Of a stretch of DNA of 55,180 bases, positions 1 to 8,629 are shown piece after piece; within the stretch, counting starts at the first letter, position 1; the number at the start of each line of letters is the position of its first letter. The translations under genes and the position numbers were made by a program. Under the pieces are notes generated by a model, which worked only from the letters and a program-made list of their open reading frames with translations, was not told the DNA's origin and did not search any database. This DNA comes from Firmicutes bacterium HGW-Firmicutes-8 (GTDB lineage Bacteria; Bacillota; Thermincolia; Thermincolales; UBA2595). The stretch is from NCBI GenBank assembly GCA_002840165.1, contig PGZN01000009.1:1-55180 (forward strand), read 5' to 3'.

Positions 1-544
1 GGCGTAATTCCATACTCTTTGTGGCCTTTCTTTTTATCCTTCGACCACATAGAAATGCCCATTAGCCTTTGTGTTAAAGAATCTTTTGATTGCAGCTTTG
101 CTGCGCTAAGGTTTTTCTTTAAAGAAATGCCTATTAGTCTTTGTGTTAAAAAAGAATCCAGGCCTGACATTTTCGAATTCCAGCTTGAGCTATTATAAAT
201 TACCAATTTCATTTATAATAGTATTGGGTGAAATATCCCAGAGCTGCAAGCTAAAAAACTTTGGCTAATGAAAGATATTGGAATAAATATTATACTGATG
301 AACACGGAAGATACTCTCATCCGGAGGCAACGATAGATGATATCGCCGGGCAGAAGTGATTTAATAACTTAAACTGTGTATATAAATACTATAAGTTTGC
401 GGTGATAGTTGGATTTAAACCAGGCTAAGAGAATATGAATATAAGTCTGCTTTCTCCTCCGCGCACTCCGCGGTTTTAATGAACGGAAAACTGTAAACAG
501 GAAACTGCGATCTCTAAATATGTTATTAAAGGTGGAATAAGTAC
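1..544. other. gene-free repeat-containing region
   Basis: No convincing gene. Positions 50-82 and 123-155 are near-identical direct repeats containing ATTAGYCTTTGTGTTAAA, and between them (88-110) lies a copy of the GATTGCAGCTTTGCTGCG tag found three more times in the window. Around 272-360 one frame reads like a short remnant of a protein (residues resembling NKYYTDEHGRYSHPEATIDD) ending in a stop at 357-359, but it has no start and I do not recognise it. The CTCCGCGGTTTT stretch near 463 resembles the inverted repeat in the element at 54.9 kb. Confidence 0.5.
88..110 (+). repeat. GCAGC-TTT-GCTGC hairpin tag, copy A
   Basis: This 23-base repeat begins GATTGCAGCTTTGCTGCGCT and can fold into a GCAGC/GCTGC stem with a TTT loop. 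The same sequence recurs at 2932, 32408 and 48084, all in the same orientation. At 32408 and 48084 it sits 15-20 bases outside a long inverted-repeat element. Copy A lacks a recognisable element upstream and is probably a remnant. Confidence 0.8.
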
Positions 545-1162
545 ATGGATGCTAAAGTCAACAAACTACATCTTACATTGCTGCTTATATTTTTAGTTTT
601 TTTTATTTGGTCAGGGATTAGGCCCAAAGATTACTATACCTGGGTTCTGGAAGTTTTGCCGGCTGTTATAGGTTTGATAATTGTATTGTACACTTATAAC
701 CGTTTTAGATTAACTAATCTCGTTTATATGCTAATCTGTATTCATGCCATCATTTTAGTTATAGGCGGCCACTATACCTATGCGGAAATGCCGGTATTCA
801 ACTGGATAAGAGATGCGTTTGGCCTGGCCAGAAACCACTATGATCGTCTGGGACACTTGGCCCAGGGATTCATCCCGGCAATGATTGCCAGGGAAATATT
901 TCTTAGAAAATCACCCCTGCAGAGAGGGAAAATGTTGTTTTTCCTGGTAGTAAGTGTTTGTTTGGCTGTCAGCGCTTTTTATGAATTCATCGAGTGGTGG
1001 GTTGCTGTGGCCAGCGGCACAGCGGCCAATGCCTTCCTGGGAACACAGGGTGATGTCTGGGATACCCAGTGGGATATGTTTCTGGCTTTTTGCGGGGCCA
1101 TTATTTCGCAGCTAATATTGAGTAAACAGCATGACAAACAATTGGAAAAGATGGGCACCTGA
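545..1162 (+). CDS. DUF2238 / YjdF-like integral membrane protein
   Basis: A 205-residue protein with about five to six hydrophobic segments (roughly residues 8-24, 33-50, 58-76, 127-147 and 178-193). It matches the DUF2238 family (E. coli YjdF): the diagnostic blocks YDRLGHLAQGFIPAMIAREI near residue 100, SAFYEFIEWW near 142 and GDVWDTQWDMFLAFCGA near 168 are all present. The function of the family is unknown; it is an inner-membrane protein. Length is normal. The ATG follows an AAGGTGG ribosome binding site about ten bases upstream. It stands alone, with repeats upstream and a truncated acetyltransferase downstream, so context gives no hint of role. Confidence 0.85.
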   Translation: MDAKVNKLHLTLLLIFLVFFIWSGIRPKDYYTWVLEVLPAVIGLIIVLYTYNRFRLTNLVYMLICIHAIILVIGGHYTYAEMPVFNWIRDAFGLARNHYDRLGHLAQGFIPAMIAREIFLRKSPLQRGKMLFFLVVSVCLAVSAFYEFIEWWVAVASGTAANAFLGTQGDVWDTQWDMFLAFCGAIISQLILSKQHDKQLEKMGT

Positions 1163-1281
1163 AAAACCAGCCGCGGGTGGCACGGATAGCGCGGTTAAAA
1201 CAGCGGCTAGTTGTTCGGATGGGGAGAAGGGAATAAGGTTATGTCGGGTTTCTGCAAAAAGTATAGTTGGAGGTTGAGACA

Positions 1282-1614
1282 TTGATTGTTAGGGAAATAA
1301 GTTTATCTGATGCAGCAGGAGTTGCCAGGGTACATGTAGACAGCTGGCGCTCAACGTATCGTGGGATAGTATCAGATGATTTTATAAATGGACTGACATA
1401 TGAAAAAGCTATGGAGCATTTCATAAGCATTTTTAGACCGAAAGACTCACCTGTATTCGGTTTTGTGGCAGAAGTTGACGGCCAAATTGTTGGATTCGGA
1501 GCCGGAGGACCTGAGTTTTACGAAGTTTTGGGTGGTCAGATAGTGAGAACAAAGATGCTTGATATCGGCGGCTGTGAAAATTGCAAGGCCTGTGGGGCGG
1601 GCCAGTTCGTTTAG
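1282..1614 (+). pseudogene. GNAT family N-acetyltransferase, C-terminally truncated
   Basis: The first ~80 residues read as the N-terminal half of a GNAT acetyltransferase: VREISLSDAAGVARVHVDSW, then a TYRGIVSDDFINGLTYEKA stretch and FVAEVDGQIVGFGAGGPE. After that the expected acetyl-CoA-binding strand and motif A (RGxGxG/A) are missing; the frame runs into an unrelated Cys-rich tail and stops after about 110 residues, and I see no continuation in the other frames. The likely start is TTG at 1282, eight bases after GGAGG at 1269-1273; an upstream TTG at 1267 overlaps that site. Without motif A it should not bind acetyl-CoA, so I call it a broken gene. Confidence 0.65.
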
Positions 1615-1662
1615 CCAATATGCGTTATGTGAAATGCCTTATCCGGGTTTGATTTCTAGAAA

Positions 1663-1692
1663 ACAAAAAAAGGAGGGTGTGATTCTCCTCAA
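1663..1692 (-). terminator. intrinsic terminator of the minus-strand lipoprotein gene
   Basis: Read on the minus strand, AGGAG (1689-1685) pairs with CTCCT (1675-1671) around a nine-base loop and is followed by a run of seven T. It lies just after the stop of the lipoprotein gene at 1700. Confidence 0.6.
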
Positions 1693-1699
1693 ACATAAC

Positions 1700-2275
1700 T
1701 TATTGATGTGATATTACCAATACATCTTCTCTCCATTTTTCCTTAAGCCAGTCATAGACCTCTGGCGATTTTAAACGAATTCTTTTTAATAGCTTGTCGT
1801 CTTGATTGCGTTTTTCAAACACTACTTCTCCCTTTATTTGACTGCCTGTAAAGGTTGTATTTCCATCTCGGTTTTTCGTTACATTGATGATATAAGCTGG
1901 CTCAATAAATATATAGTCACCATTTCGCAATTTAATTGAAACAGTAGTTGGATACCCGCGTTTACCGTAAAATATTTCATTTCCAATAGTCTCTGAACTG
2001 TTCAACCAGTTAACTACTTTTTTGATTATTTTATTATCGTATTCATTCATTGAATTGAGAAGCGGTGGTTTTCGATTTGATGGAAGCCCTAAATTAACCT
2101 GCAAGGAAACTATATCGGCTACACTCAAAAGGGGCATTTTCTCATTTGAATAAACTTTTGTTGGGATAGTCGTTTTTTCAACAGGTTCATTATTTGCAGC
2201 CGTTTTAATGTTCCTACCAGTACATCCTTGCAAGATAAAAGCAGTGAAGATAAGTAAATATAGAAGTTTTTTCAT
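1700..2275 (-). CDS. hypothetical lipoprotein
   Basis: A 191-residue protein with a lipoprotein signal: MKK, a hydrophobic stretch LLYLLIFTAFI and the lipobox LQGC, so it should be cleaved before Cys and anchored to the outer face of the membrane. I do not recognise the mature domain. It is mixed alpha/beta in character, with LRNGDYIFIEPAYIINVT and VYDWLKEKW near the C-terminus. The start is the second of two nearby ATGs: GGAGG at 2287-2283 is seven bases from ATG 2275 but only one base from ATG 2281. It is monocistronic, facing away from its neighbours, with its own terminator. Confidence 0.7.
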   Translation of the reverse strand: MKKLLYLLIFTAFILQGCTGRNIKTAANNEPVEKTTIPTKVYSNEKMPLLSVADIVSLQVNLGLPSNRKPPLLNSMNEYDNKIIKKVVNWLNSSETIGNEIFYGKRGYPTTVSIKLRNGDYIFIEPAYIINVTKNRDGNTTFTGSQIKGEVVFEKRNQDDKLLKRIRLKSPEVYDWLKEKWREDVLVISHQ

Positions 2276-2759
2276 TATCATACCTCCAAAACAAATGGAC
2301 TCAACAATTTGACGGCAAAATCATCTAAAAGGTTCCGTGAATCTATCCCAATTATAATATTCAAGCATAGTAGTTGTAAAAAGAAGATTGGTGAAAGTGT
2401 TATTTGGGGTCGAAGGCACATCACATAAACAGGCTAAACGGCTCCGCTGTCGCTGCGCCCAACTTTTCCGTCTTCCAGGCTGTCAATGTTCTCGTTATCG
2501 ATTTTCAAATTACCGTTTTCCTGCCCATGCGACCCAGGACGTGTATGACCCCTCCTGGGGTGTAGGGATTGTCCCAGCCGCCCGGCCTGAATGTAATATG
2601 TACTCAAATTCTGCATTATCCTGCCAAATTCCTCCTGAATCAACTAAACAGGCTGGAAGCTTATCCCCCTTCCCCCAGGCGGGGGTTTGTTTTTTGTGAA
2701 CTTTGTGGTAGATGCTATTGTTCCTTTAGCTAAACCATGTCGAGAATTCGAGATAAAAA

Positions 2760-2925
2760 GACATTTTTACCACAAAGACTAATGGGCACTGCTCAATGGT
2801 CTAAGGGCACAAAGAAGAATTTGAGGTCTTAAGATCACAAAGAGCCAGTGGTATCACATTCTGTGTTCATCCCGCTATATCCGTGTTCATCCGTGTAATC
2901 CGTGGCTGTTTTTTGGTTTTTTAAA
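2760..2925 (+). mobile_element. degraded copy (B) of the inverted-repeat element
   Basis: It shares two internal blocks with the intact copy at 47697-48068: ACTGCTCAATGGTCTAAGG, and GGTCTTAAGRTCACAAAG continued to 2859. Its right end carries degenerate ATCCGTGTAATCCGTGGC decamers in place of ATCCGCGTTATCCGCGGC. The left inverted repeat is missing. The hairpin tag follows, as in the intact copies. Confidence 0.55.
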
Positions 2926-2931
2926 AGTTTT

Positions 2932-2954
2932 GATTGCAGCTTTGCTGCGCTAAG
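2932..2954 (+). repeat. GCAGC-TTT-GCTGC hairpin tag, copy B
   Basis: Over these 23 bases it is identical to the copy at 88-110. It lies downstream of the degraded element copy B, in the same relative position and orientation as the tags at 32408 and 48084. Confidence 0.8.
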
Positions 2955-3072
2955 CTCTCTGTTATTTCTTTTTTTCCCTGTCCGCATAATCCGCGGCTAA
3001 TTTTTTTATTTATTTCCCAAAACACACTAGAACAAATGTTCGCTCTGTGGTAGAATAATCCCAAGGAAACAA

Positions 3073-3465
3073 ATGGCAATTAGCGTGGTGTTCAACTTGA
3101 ACAACAGGTTTAACAATCGGGAGCTTGGCGCCCTAGGAGAAAACCTAGTCATATCGATACTGAAAGAAAAAGGCTGTGCCATCCTGCGACAGAATTTCCG
3201 GTCCCGCTACGGGGAAATAGACATTGTGGCCAAAGACCGGGGCAGTATCGTTTTCATTGAAGTAAAAACCCGCAAATCCACGAGATACGGCACACCGGAG
3301 GAAGCAGTCGACCTGCGCAAACAAAAACAACTGCGTCTTATGGCCCTGCATTACTTATCAAAGCATTTTACACCTTCCGCGGGTTACAGATTTGACGTCT
3401 ATTCAATACTGCTGAATAAAGATAATCAACCTGAGTCTATTAAGGTTTTGGAAAACTGTTTTTAG
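3073..3465 (+). CDS. yraN: YraN / UPF0102 family putative endonuclease
   Basis: A 130-residue protein of the UPF0102 (YraN) family, a predicted PD-(D/E)XK nuclease fold found in most bacteria, possibly acting on branched DNA; no reaction is established. The family signature is complete: GALGENLVISILKEKG near residue 18, NFRSRYGEIDIVAKD near 41 and IVFIEVKTRK near 57, giving the catalytic-type E, D and ExK residues, followed by VDLRKQKQLRLMALHYL. Length is typical. The ATG follows AAGGAAA. As in many Firmicutes it precedes a yifB/comM gene on the same strand, here separated by 190 bases of hairpin-rich DNA. Confidence 0.9.
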   Translation: MAISVVFNLNNRFNNRELGALGENLVISILKEKGCAILRQNFRSRYGEIDIVAKDRGSIVFIEVKTRKSTRYGTPEEAVDLRKQKQLRLMALHYLSKHFTPSAGYRFDVYSILLNKDNQPESIKVLENCF

Positions 3466-3478
3466 CACGGAGTATATA

Positions 3479-3507
3479 ATCGGAAGGTTCGCGCCGCGCG
3501 CGAATCA
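3479..3507. repeat. dispersed inverted repeat ATCGGAAGGTTCGCGC, copy 1
   Basis: ATCGGAAGGTTCGCGC followed by GCGCGCGAA forms a GC-rich hairpin (TTCGCGC/GCGCGAA). The second copy is at 49381-49409 with the same first ten bases and the same TTCxCGC...GCGCGAA design. Both lie in intergenic DNA just after a gene end. Confidence 0.6.
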
Positions 3508-3518
3508 ACCTTTTCGCC

Positions 3519-3545
3519 TCATTCCGCTCAATGCGGAACGAGGCA
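3519..3545. repeat. hairpin in the yraN-yifB intergenic region
   Basis: CCTCATTCCGC and GCGGAACGAGG pair over eleven bases with one mismatch around a TCAAT loop. There is no T-run after it, so it is not a standard terminator. Confidence 0.5.
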
Positions 3546-3655
3546 TCACTGACCACTGCACCTGCCTCTGATAAGTGCCCATTGGTTTGCTTTTTAACTA
3601 ACAACTAGGAACTAGCAACTAGCAACTCACTTACAACTCGACTGGAGGTACAGCC

Positions 3656-5191
3656 ATGCTTGCCGTAACCAAAAGCATCGCCATGCTCGGCCTGGAGGGA
3701 TATGTTGTTGATGTCGAAGTTGACATCTCCAATGGCCTGCCCGGGCTTGAGATAGTCGGGCTGCCAGGCGCCTCGGTGAAAGAGTCGAAGGAGAGGGTGC
3801 GGGCAGCTATCAAAAACTCCGGGTTTGTGTTCCCGCTCGGAAGGATTACAGTGAATCTGGCCCCTGCTGACCGGCGGAAAGTCGGGCCTGTGTTTGATCT
3901 GCCCATTGCCGTGGGACTGCTGGCAGCATCAGGACAGCTGGCTAATGATAACTATAGGAAATATGTTTTTTTTGGCGAGCTGTCGCTGGATGGCTCGCTC
4001 AGAGGGGTTACCGGTATCCTCCCCAGTGTTGTGGCGGCAAGGGATAATACAACTTCTGAGGGGGTTATAGTCCCGACCGAAAACAGGGATGAAGCCGCCC
4101 TGGTTGAAGAATGTAAGGTCTACCCCTTATCAAACCTGAGACAGTTAACAGGTTTTCTCAATGGCACGGAGAATCTGCCCAGGCACAGGGTGGATATCAA
4201 CAGCCTGGTCGGTCAGATGTCCCTTGAACCCAGTGAAAACATGGCTGATGTCTATGGCCAGTTCAGGGTTAAAAGGGCGCTGGAGGTTGCGGCTGCCGGC
4301 GGGCATAATGTTATTATGATCGGTCCGCCCGGCTCGGGGAAGACAATGATGGCCCGCCGGCTGTCCCACATAATCCCGGCGATGTCTTTTGCCGAGGCCC
4401 TGGAGGTCACTAAAATCTACAGTATTGCCGGTCTCGTCAAAAGCGAAATGCCCCTCGTGATAAACAGGCCATTCCGGTCTCCCCATCACAATGTTACAAA
4501 ATCAGGGATGGTTGGGGGAGGAAGTATCGCCAAACCCGGAGAGATCAGCCTCTCACATTATGGTACATTATTCATGGATGAGTTTCCTGAGTTTACGAGG
4601 GATACCTTAGAATCACTCAGGCAGCCAATGGAGGATGGCAGGGTATGTATATCCAGGGTTAACGGGAGTATCGAATACCCGGCCAGGATGATGCTCGTAG
4701 CTGCGATGAACCCCTGCCCGTGCGGCTACCAGGGAGACGTATCGAGAGAGTGTACATGTACCCCGGCACAGGTGGCCAGATATAAAAGCAGGGTGTCCGG
4801 ACCCCTGTTGGACAGGATTGATATCCATATTGAAGTCCCCAGGATTAAATATGAGGAACTGCGGGAGGACAAAAGAGGGGAAGGTTCGCAGAAAATCAGG
4901 AAGCGCGTGGTTAAGGCCAGACTTATTCAACAGGAAAGGTTTGCGGGAACTGGCATCAATTCAAATGCTGCCATGGGGAACAAAGAGATTCGACTTCACT
5001 GCTGTTTGGAAGGGAAGGCTGCCGCATTAATAAAAAAGGCCTTTGATAAACTCTGCCTCAGCGCCAGAGCATACAGCAGAGTGTTGAAGGTCGCCAGGAC
5101 AATAGCTGACCTGAACGGTACGGAAAAAATAACCGAAAACGATATTGCCGAGGCTGTCCAATATAGGAGCATCGACCGTTCGTTCAAATAA
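3656..5191 (+). CDS. YifB/ComM family Mg-chelatase-like AAA+ ATPase
   Basis: A 511-residue member of the YifB/ComM family. In Gram-negative species ComM is a branch-migration helicase for natural transformation; the role in Clostridia is less clear. The N-terminal ChlI domain (residues ~20-140, VDVEVDISNGLPGLEIVGLP) precedes a Mg-chelatase AAA core (~190-400) with Walker A GPPGSGKT near 223 and Walker B TLFMDEFPEF near 306, then the C-terminal domain. A Cys cluster (CPCGY, CTC) near 353-368 is typical of the family. The start follows GGAGG by nine bases. dprA, often next, is absent here. Confidence 0.92.
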   Translation: MLAVTKSIAMLGLEGYVVDVEVDISNGLPGLEIVGLPGASVKESKERVRAAIKNSGFVFPLGRITVNLAPADRRKVGPVFDLPIAVGLLAASGQLANDNYRKYVFFGELSLDGSLRGVTGILPSVVAARDNTTSEGVIVPTENRDEAALVEECKVYPLSNLRQLTGFLNGTENLPRHRVDINSLVGQMSLEPSENMADVYGQFRVKRALEVAAAGGHNVIMIGPPGSGKTMMARRLSHIIPAMSFAEALEVTKIYSIAGLVKSEMPLVINRPFRSPHHNVTKSGMVGGGSIAKPGEISLSHYGTLFMDEFPEFTRDTLESLRQPMEDGRVCISRVNGSIEYPARMMLVAAMNPCPCGYQGDVSRECTCTPAQVARYKSRVSGPLLDRIDIHIEVPRIKYEELREDKRGEGSQKIRKRVVKARLIQQERFAGTGINSNAAMGNKEIRLHCCLEGKAAALIKKAFDKLCLSARAYSRVLKVARTIADLNGTEKITENDIAEAVQYRSIDRSFK

Positions 5192-5274
5192 ATAAAGAAT
5201 TCAGGTGCTGTATTTTTACTCGACAACATCCAGCCGGAGTGGTATATTTAAAAAAATACTTAAATCTGATAGTG

Positions 5275-5742
5275 TTACTTTTTAGCGTAAAGTAAAGAAT
5301 TATCCCCCCACCTTAAAACCAAATAAGCGACCGTAATACCGAAAATAACGTTGGTAATAAACATCGTTAGGTTTGTCGGAATGTCAAGAGGCACTACCTG
5401 TCCGGCGCCAATATTAAACAGAAATCCAAAGATAAATGTATACATTAGCAGGTTTGAGACTATTATACCCTTAAGCCACCAGAAATCTGTACCTGTTTTC
5501 TTTAAATAATAAACAGTGGCTATTCCCAGGATCATAGCTGTAGCCATCCAAACCATACCTCCCAGAAGTAAACCCAGAGCATCATCTGTAAATCTTTCAG
5601 AAACAAATATACCTGCTGACAATTGAAAAGCATAATACTTTGAAAAGCCAAATTGTACAAACAGGAAATCAATAATTAACTGTGGAATAGTTGCTGCGAT
5701 TCCGGCTAGCGCTCCCAGTGCCGTGGTATCCCGTATTACCAT
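5275..5742 (-). CDS. hypothetical four-helix membrane protein
   Basis: A 155-residue integral membrane protein with about four hydrophobic segments (roughly residues 8-26, 57-77, 92-112 and 124-144) and short polar ends. I do not recognise a named family. ATG at 5742 is preceded on the minus strand by AGGAGTTGA. It is divergent from the universal stress protein gene, with about 140 bases between them. Confidence 0.65.
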   Translation of the reverse strand: MVIRDTTALGALAGIAATIPQLIIDFLFVQFGFSKYYAFQLSAGIFVSERFTDDALGLLLGGMVWMATAMILGIATVYYLKKTGTDFWWLKGIIVSNLLMYTFIFGFLFNIGAGQVVPLDIPTNLTMFITNVIFGITVAYLVLRWGDNSLLYAKK

Positions 5743-5879
5743 CTAAATCAACTCCTGAATTTATTATTAAAACATAGTGTCTCCAAAACTGTTATAATAA
5801 TGCCGGAATAATTAATGAGCTGATTGCAGATAAGGCCAATGGTAGTTAGAGAATAAATGATTTTGAAGGGAGGATTAAT

Positions 5880-6314
5880 ATGTTTACAAACATTCTGGTT
5901 CCTATTGACGGCTCCGAGAACTCTTATAAGGCCTTACAGTACGGGGCTGAAATCGCTAAACGGTTTGAGGCCAAACTTACAGCATACCATGTGGTCCCAT
6001 TGACCTCACGGACAATTAGCATAACCAGCTCTGCTTCCGTTACCCTGCTCGAATCATTGATTCAGGAATTGAAAAACGAAGGGGAAGGATACCTGGCTAA
6101 AGCCAAAACAATCCTCAAACCCTATTCAATTGAGTACGACACGGCAATATGTTTTGGGGCGCCGGCCCAGGAAATCGCTGAAAAAGCTGCCGATAAATAT
6201 GACCTCATTGTCATAGGCAGCCGAGGCATGGGTGAGGTCAAAGGGTTGTTTCTCGGCAGTGTCAGCGACCGGGTTACTCACATTTCTAAGCAGCCGGTAC
6301 TGGTTGTCCACTGA
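5880..6314 (+). CDS. universal stress protein (UspA family)
   Basis: A 144-residue single-domain UspA protein, cytoplasmic. The fold begins NILVPIDGSENSYKALQYG and ends with the ATP-binding signature G-2x-G-9x-G-(S/T): IGSRGMGEVKGLFLGSVSD near residues 114-133, followed by PVLVVH. Members bind ATP and support survival under growth arrest or stress. ATG follows GGGAGG by about eight bases. An extended -10 element, TGTTATAAT at 5790-5798, could drive it. The small membrane protein next door is convergent. Confidence 0.9.
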   Translation: MFTNILVPIDGSENSYKALQYGAEIAKRFEAKLTAYHVVPLTSRTISITSSASVTLLESLIQELKNEGEGYLAKAKTILKPYSIEYDTAICFGAPAQEIAEKAADKYDLIVIGSRGMGEVKGLFLGSVSDRVTHISKQPVLVVH

Positions 6315-6320
6315 TACCGG
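6294..6320 (+). terminator. weak terminator-like hairpin over the usp stop codon
   Basis: CCGGTA (6294-6299) pairs with TACCGG (6315-6320) around a 15-base loop that includes the stop codon; a T-rich stretch follows. Confidence 0.35.
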
Positions 6321-6321
6321 T

Positions 6322-6546
6322 TTACTTTTTCATTTTCTGCTGAGTCTTTTTGACCTGGGTTTGGTCGACCTGTTGGTGCAGCTGCAGGCTGTTTTCCAAC
6401 AGGTCATATTTATCTTTGGCCATCTTCTGCTGCAGTTTTTTTTGCACAACAGGCTGCAGAACAGCCAGTACACCTTTGTAAAGAATGTATAAAGTCACAC
6501 TGCCGCCCAGAATTAACATTAAACCCGCCAGAATTTTACCTGACAT
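6322..6546 (-). CDS. small membrane protein with cytoplasmic coiled tail
   Basis: A 74-residue protein with one transmembrane segment (ILAGLMLILGGSVTLYILY, residues ~4-22), then a Gln/Lys-rich helical tail (QPVVQKKLQQKMAKDKYDLL and onward) predicted to be amphipathic. No family recognised. The ATG at 6546 is eight bases after GAGGAG; the GTG at 6555 that would extend the frame overlaps that site. Convergent with usp, seven bases apart. Confidence 0.55.
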   Translation of the reverse strand: MSGKILAGLMLILGGSVTLYILYKGVLAVLQPVVQKKLQQKMAKDKYDLLENSLQLHQQVDQTQVKKTQQKMKK

Positions 6547-6805
6547 ATAACCCACTCCTCTTCTTGCCTATCAATAGTAAATTAGTTACAGATATAATTA
6601 TGTCCTTAAAACAATAACTGCTATTCGCCAAATGGATAATGGAAATTTGTTAATGCCATTTGCCCGCGAAAAAGAACGGTTTATCTTTATCAGAAGCCAT
6701 TAAACTCCCAAAACCGACCATTACGGGAAAAACTAAAGTCAAGGAACTTAAAAATGAGATAAAATTAAATAGAGAAGGTCTGTACTTTAGCTTGGAGGAT
6801 TGATC

Positions 6806-8542
6806 ATGACATTATCACAAAAGGCCCTCAGTAACTGGGAATACAGTCTCGGTTTTATACTTGATTCAACATATAACGGGATAATTGCTGTTGACAAAAA
6901 CGGGTATGTGGTTGTCTTTAATGAATCAGCTAAAAACCTGATGGACCTTAGGGATGATGTAGTCGGTAAATACATCCAGGAGATTATGCCGGAATCGAGG
7001 CTGCCGGTGATTCTGCGAACAGGGGCCGCCGAACTCGGTCAAAGAATAATGTTAAACAACAGGGTCTGTCTGGCCAACTTCACACCTATTATCAAAGACA
7101 AGGAAGTAGTCGGGGCAGTGGCTGTTATTGAAGACCTCAGGTTTCTGCAAAGAATCGTCGAAGAACTCTCCTCTGTAAAAGAAATGAAAGAAGTCCTGCA
7201 GGCAGTATTGGACAATACCAATGAAGGGATAGTGATTATAGACAGGACCGGAAATATTGAAATGTGCAATGAGGCGTTCTGTAGTTATCTAAGAGTAAAA
7301 AACGATAGAATCACCGGAAAGGACATTTCCAATGTTTTACCTGAACTATCGTTAAAGAGTGTCCTCATGACAGGTGAACATCAACTGGCAGAGTTAAGAC
7401 AGATTAAGGGAAATGATGTTATAGTCTCTAACCTGCCTGTTTTCCATGGGAAAGAGATTAATGGCGCTATCGGGAAGATAATGTTTAAGCATGTCTATGA
7501 AATGGATTCCCTTGTTAACAAGGTGAATTCCCTGAAAAACAAACTCGCCTATTACAAAGACCAGCTTGAGAAGGTCTCAGGCGCCAAATACAAAATAGAT
7601 AACATTGTCGGTAAAAGCCAGGTAATTGCGCAGATTAAAGAAACGATTAAGAAAGTCGCCCCCAGCAGTTCAACAGTTCTACTGCGCGGGGAGGTTGGGA
7701 CAGGCAAAAAGTTATTTGCCCATGCCATGCACTTGGAAAGTGCCAGAAAGCACGGACCCTTCGTTATGGTGAATTGTGCCGCTGTTCCGGAGAACCTGCT
7801 CGAATCAGAGTTGTTCGGGTTTGTGGAAGGCGCCCTGGCTGTTACTAAAAAAGGCGGTCAGATCGGCAAGTTTGAACTGGCCGACAAGGGCACAATCTTT
7901 CTTGATGAGATAGGTGATATGTCTTTAGAGATGCAGGCCAAACTGCTCCGGGTTTTACAGGAGAAAGAGGTTCAACGCCTGGGAGATGATAAAGCGATAC
8001 CGGTCGATGTCAGAGTGGTGGCAGCCACGAACCGGAATTTGGAAGACCTGATTAAGGAGAACAATTTCCGGGAAGACCTTTATTACCGGCTGAATGTGCT
8101 CAGCTTTTACATCCCGCCATTAAGGGACAGGCGGGAAGATATTGAGCCATTAATCAATTTTATGATCGAGAGATACAATAACGAGTTTGGCAAAAAAGTT
8201 ATCGGGATATCATCTGAGGTCTACAATATTTTTATTAAACATGCCTGGCCGGGTAATGTCAGGGAAATGGAAAACGTCCTGGAACGGGCCTTTATTGTAA
8301 TCGAGGACCAGATTATTCAACCACATCACCTGCCTGTATACCTGAAGAAAATTACGCAGACCCAAATCAAGATAAGTGACCGGATTTCTCTTAAGATGAT
8401 CCTCGAAGATACAGAGCGCAATGCCCTCATTCAGGCCCTTCAGAGAACCGGGGGAAATAAGGTGAAAGCCGCCAGGATGCTTGGCATCTCCAGGGCGGGC
8501 CTGTATCAAAAGCTCGAAAAATACAAACTCCTTGATGAATAG
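6806..8542 (+). CDS. PAS-PAS-AAA+-Fis transcriptional regulator lacking GAFTGA
   Basis: A 578-residue regulator built like a sigma-54 activator: PAS domains at ~10-110 and ~125-225, AAA+ core at ~265-490 with Walker A GEVGTGKK near 295, Walker B GTIFLDEIGD near 358 and the arginine region PPLRDRREDI, and a C-terminal Fis helix-turn-helix (GGNKVKAARMLGISRAGLYQ). The loop that contacts sigma-54, normally GAFTGA, reads GALAVT (residues 342-347). Family members without this motif, such as TyrR, regulate sigma-70-type promoters, so it may not activate sigma-54. The start is ATG 6806, six bases after GGAGGA. Spermidine synthase follows after 87 bases and is a possible target. Confidence 0.88.
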   Translation: MTLSQKALSNWEYSLGFILDSTYNGIIAVDKNGYVVVFNESAKNLMDLRDDVVGKYIQEIMPESRLPVILRTGAAELGQRIMLNNRVCLANFTPIIKDKEVVGAVAVIEDLRFLQRIVEELSSVKEMKEVLQAVLDNTNEGIVIIDRTGNIEMCNEAFCSYLRVKNDRITGKDISNVLPELSLKSVLMTGEHQLAELRQIKGNDVIVSNLPVFHGKEINGAIGKIMFKHVYEMDSLVNKVNSLKNKLAYYKDQLEKVSGAKYKIDNIVGKSQVIAQIKETIKKVAPSSSTVLLRGEVGTGKKLFAHAMHLESARKHGPFVMVNCAAVPENLLESELFGFVEGALAVTKKGGQIGKFELADKGTIFLDEIGDMSLEMQAKLLRVLQEKEVQRLGDDKAIPVDVRVVAATNRNLEDLIKENNFREDLYYRLNVLSFYIPPLRDRREDIEPLINFMIERYNNEFGKKVIGISSEVYNIFIKHAWPGNVREMENVLERAFIVIEDQIIQPHHLPVYLKKITQTQIKISDRISLKMILEDTERNALIQALQRTGGNKVKAARMLGISRAGLYQKLEKYKLLDE

Positions 8543-8629
8543 GAAACTAAAATTACATATCTGCAGGATTCCCTAACGTTTGCATAGAAATATTAACTGA
8601 CTATACCCCAGGGAGGTGCTACAACAGTT

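Larger units (their letters stand above)
2276..3072. other. intergenic region with degraded repeat element
   Basis: About 800 bases without a supported gene. Positions 2672-2685 form a CCCCC-AGGC-GGGGG hairpin followed by a T-rich run, a plus-strand terminator of something no longer evident. 2788-2806 and 2825-2859 match 47784-47802 and 47854-47888 inside the element at 47.7 kb. ATCCGTGT-type decamers follow at 2877-2905 and the GCAGC-TTT-GCTGC tag at 2932-2954, so this is a shortened relative of that element. A 69-codon minus-strand frame (2434-2643) is not supported well enough to call. Confidence 0.6.

Noticed and set aside
2434-2643. 69-codon minus-strand ORF with a plausible amino-acid mix
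   Set aside because: No good ribosome binding site, no recognisable domain, and it lies in repeat-derived DNA; at best a gene remnant.
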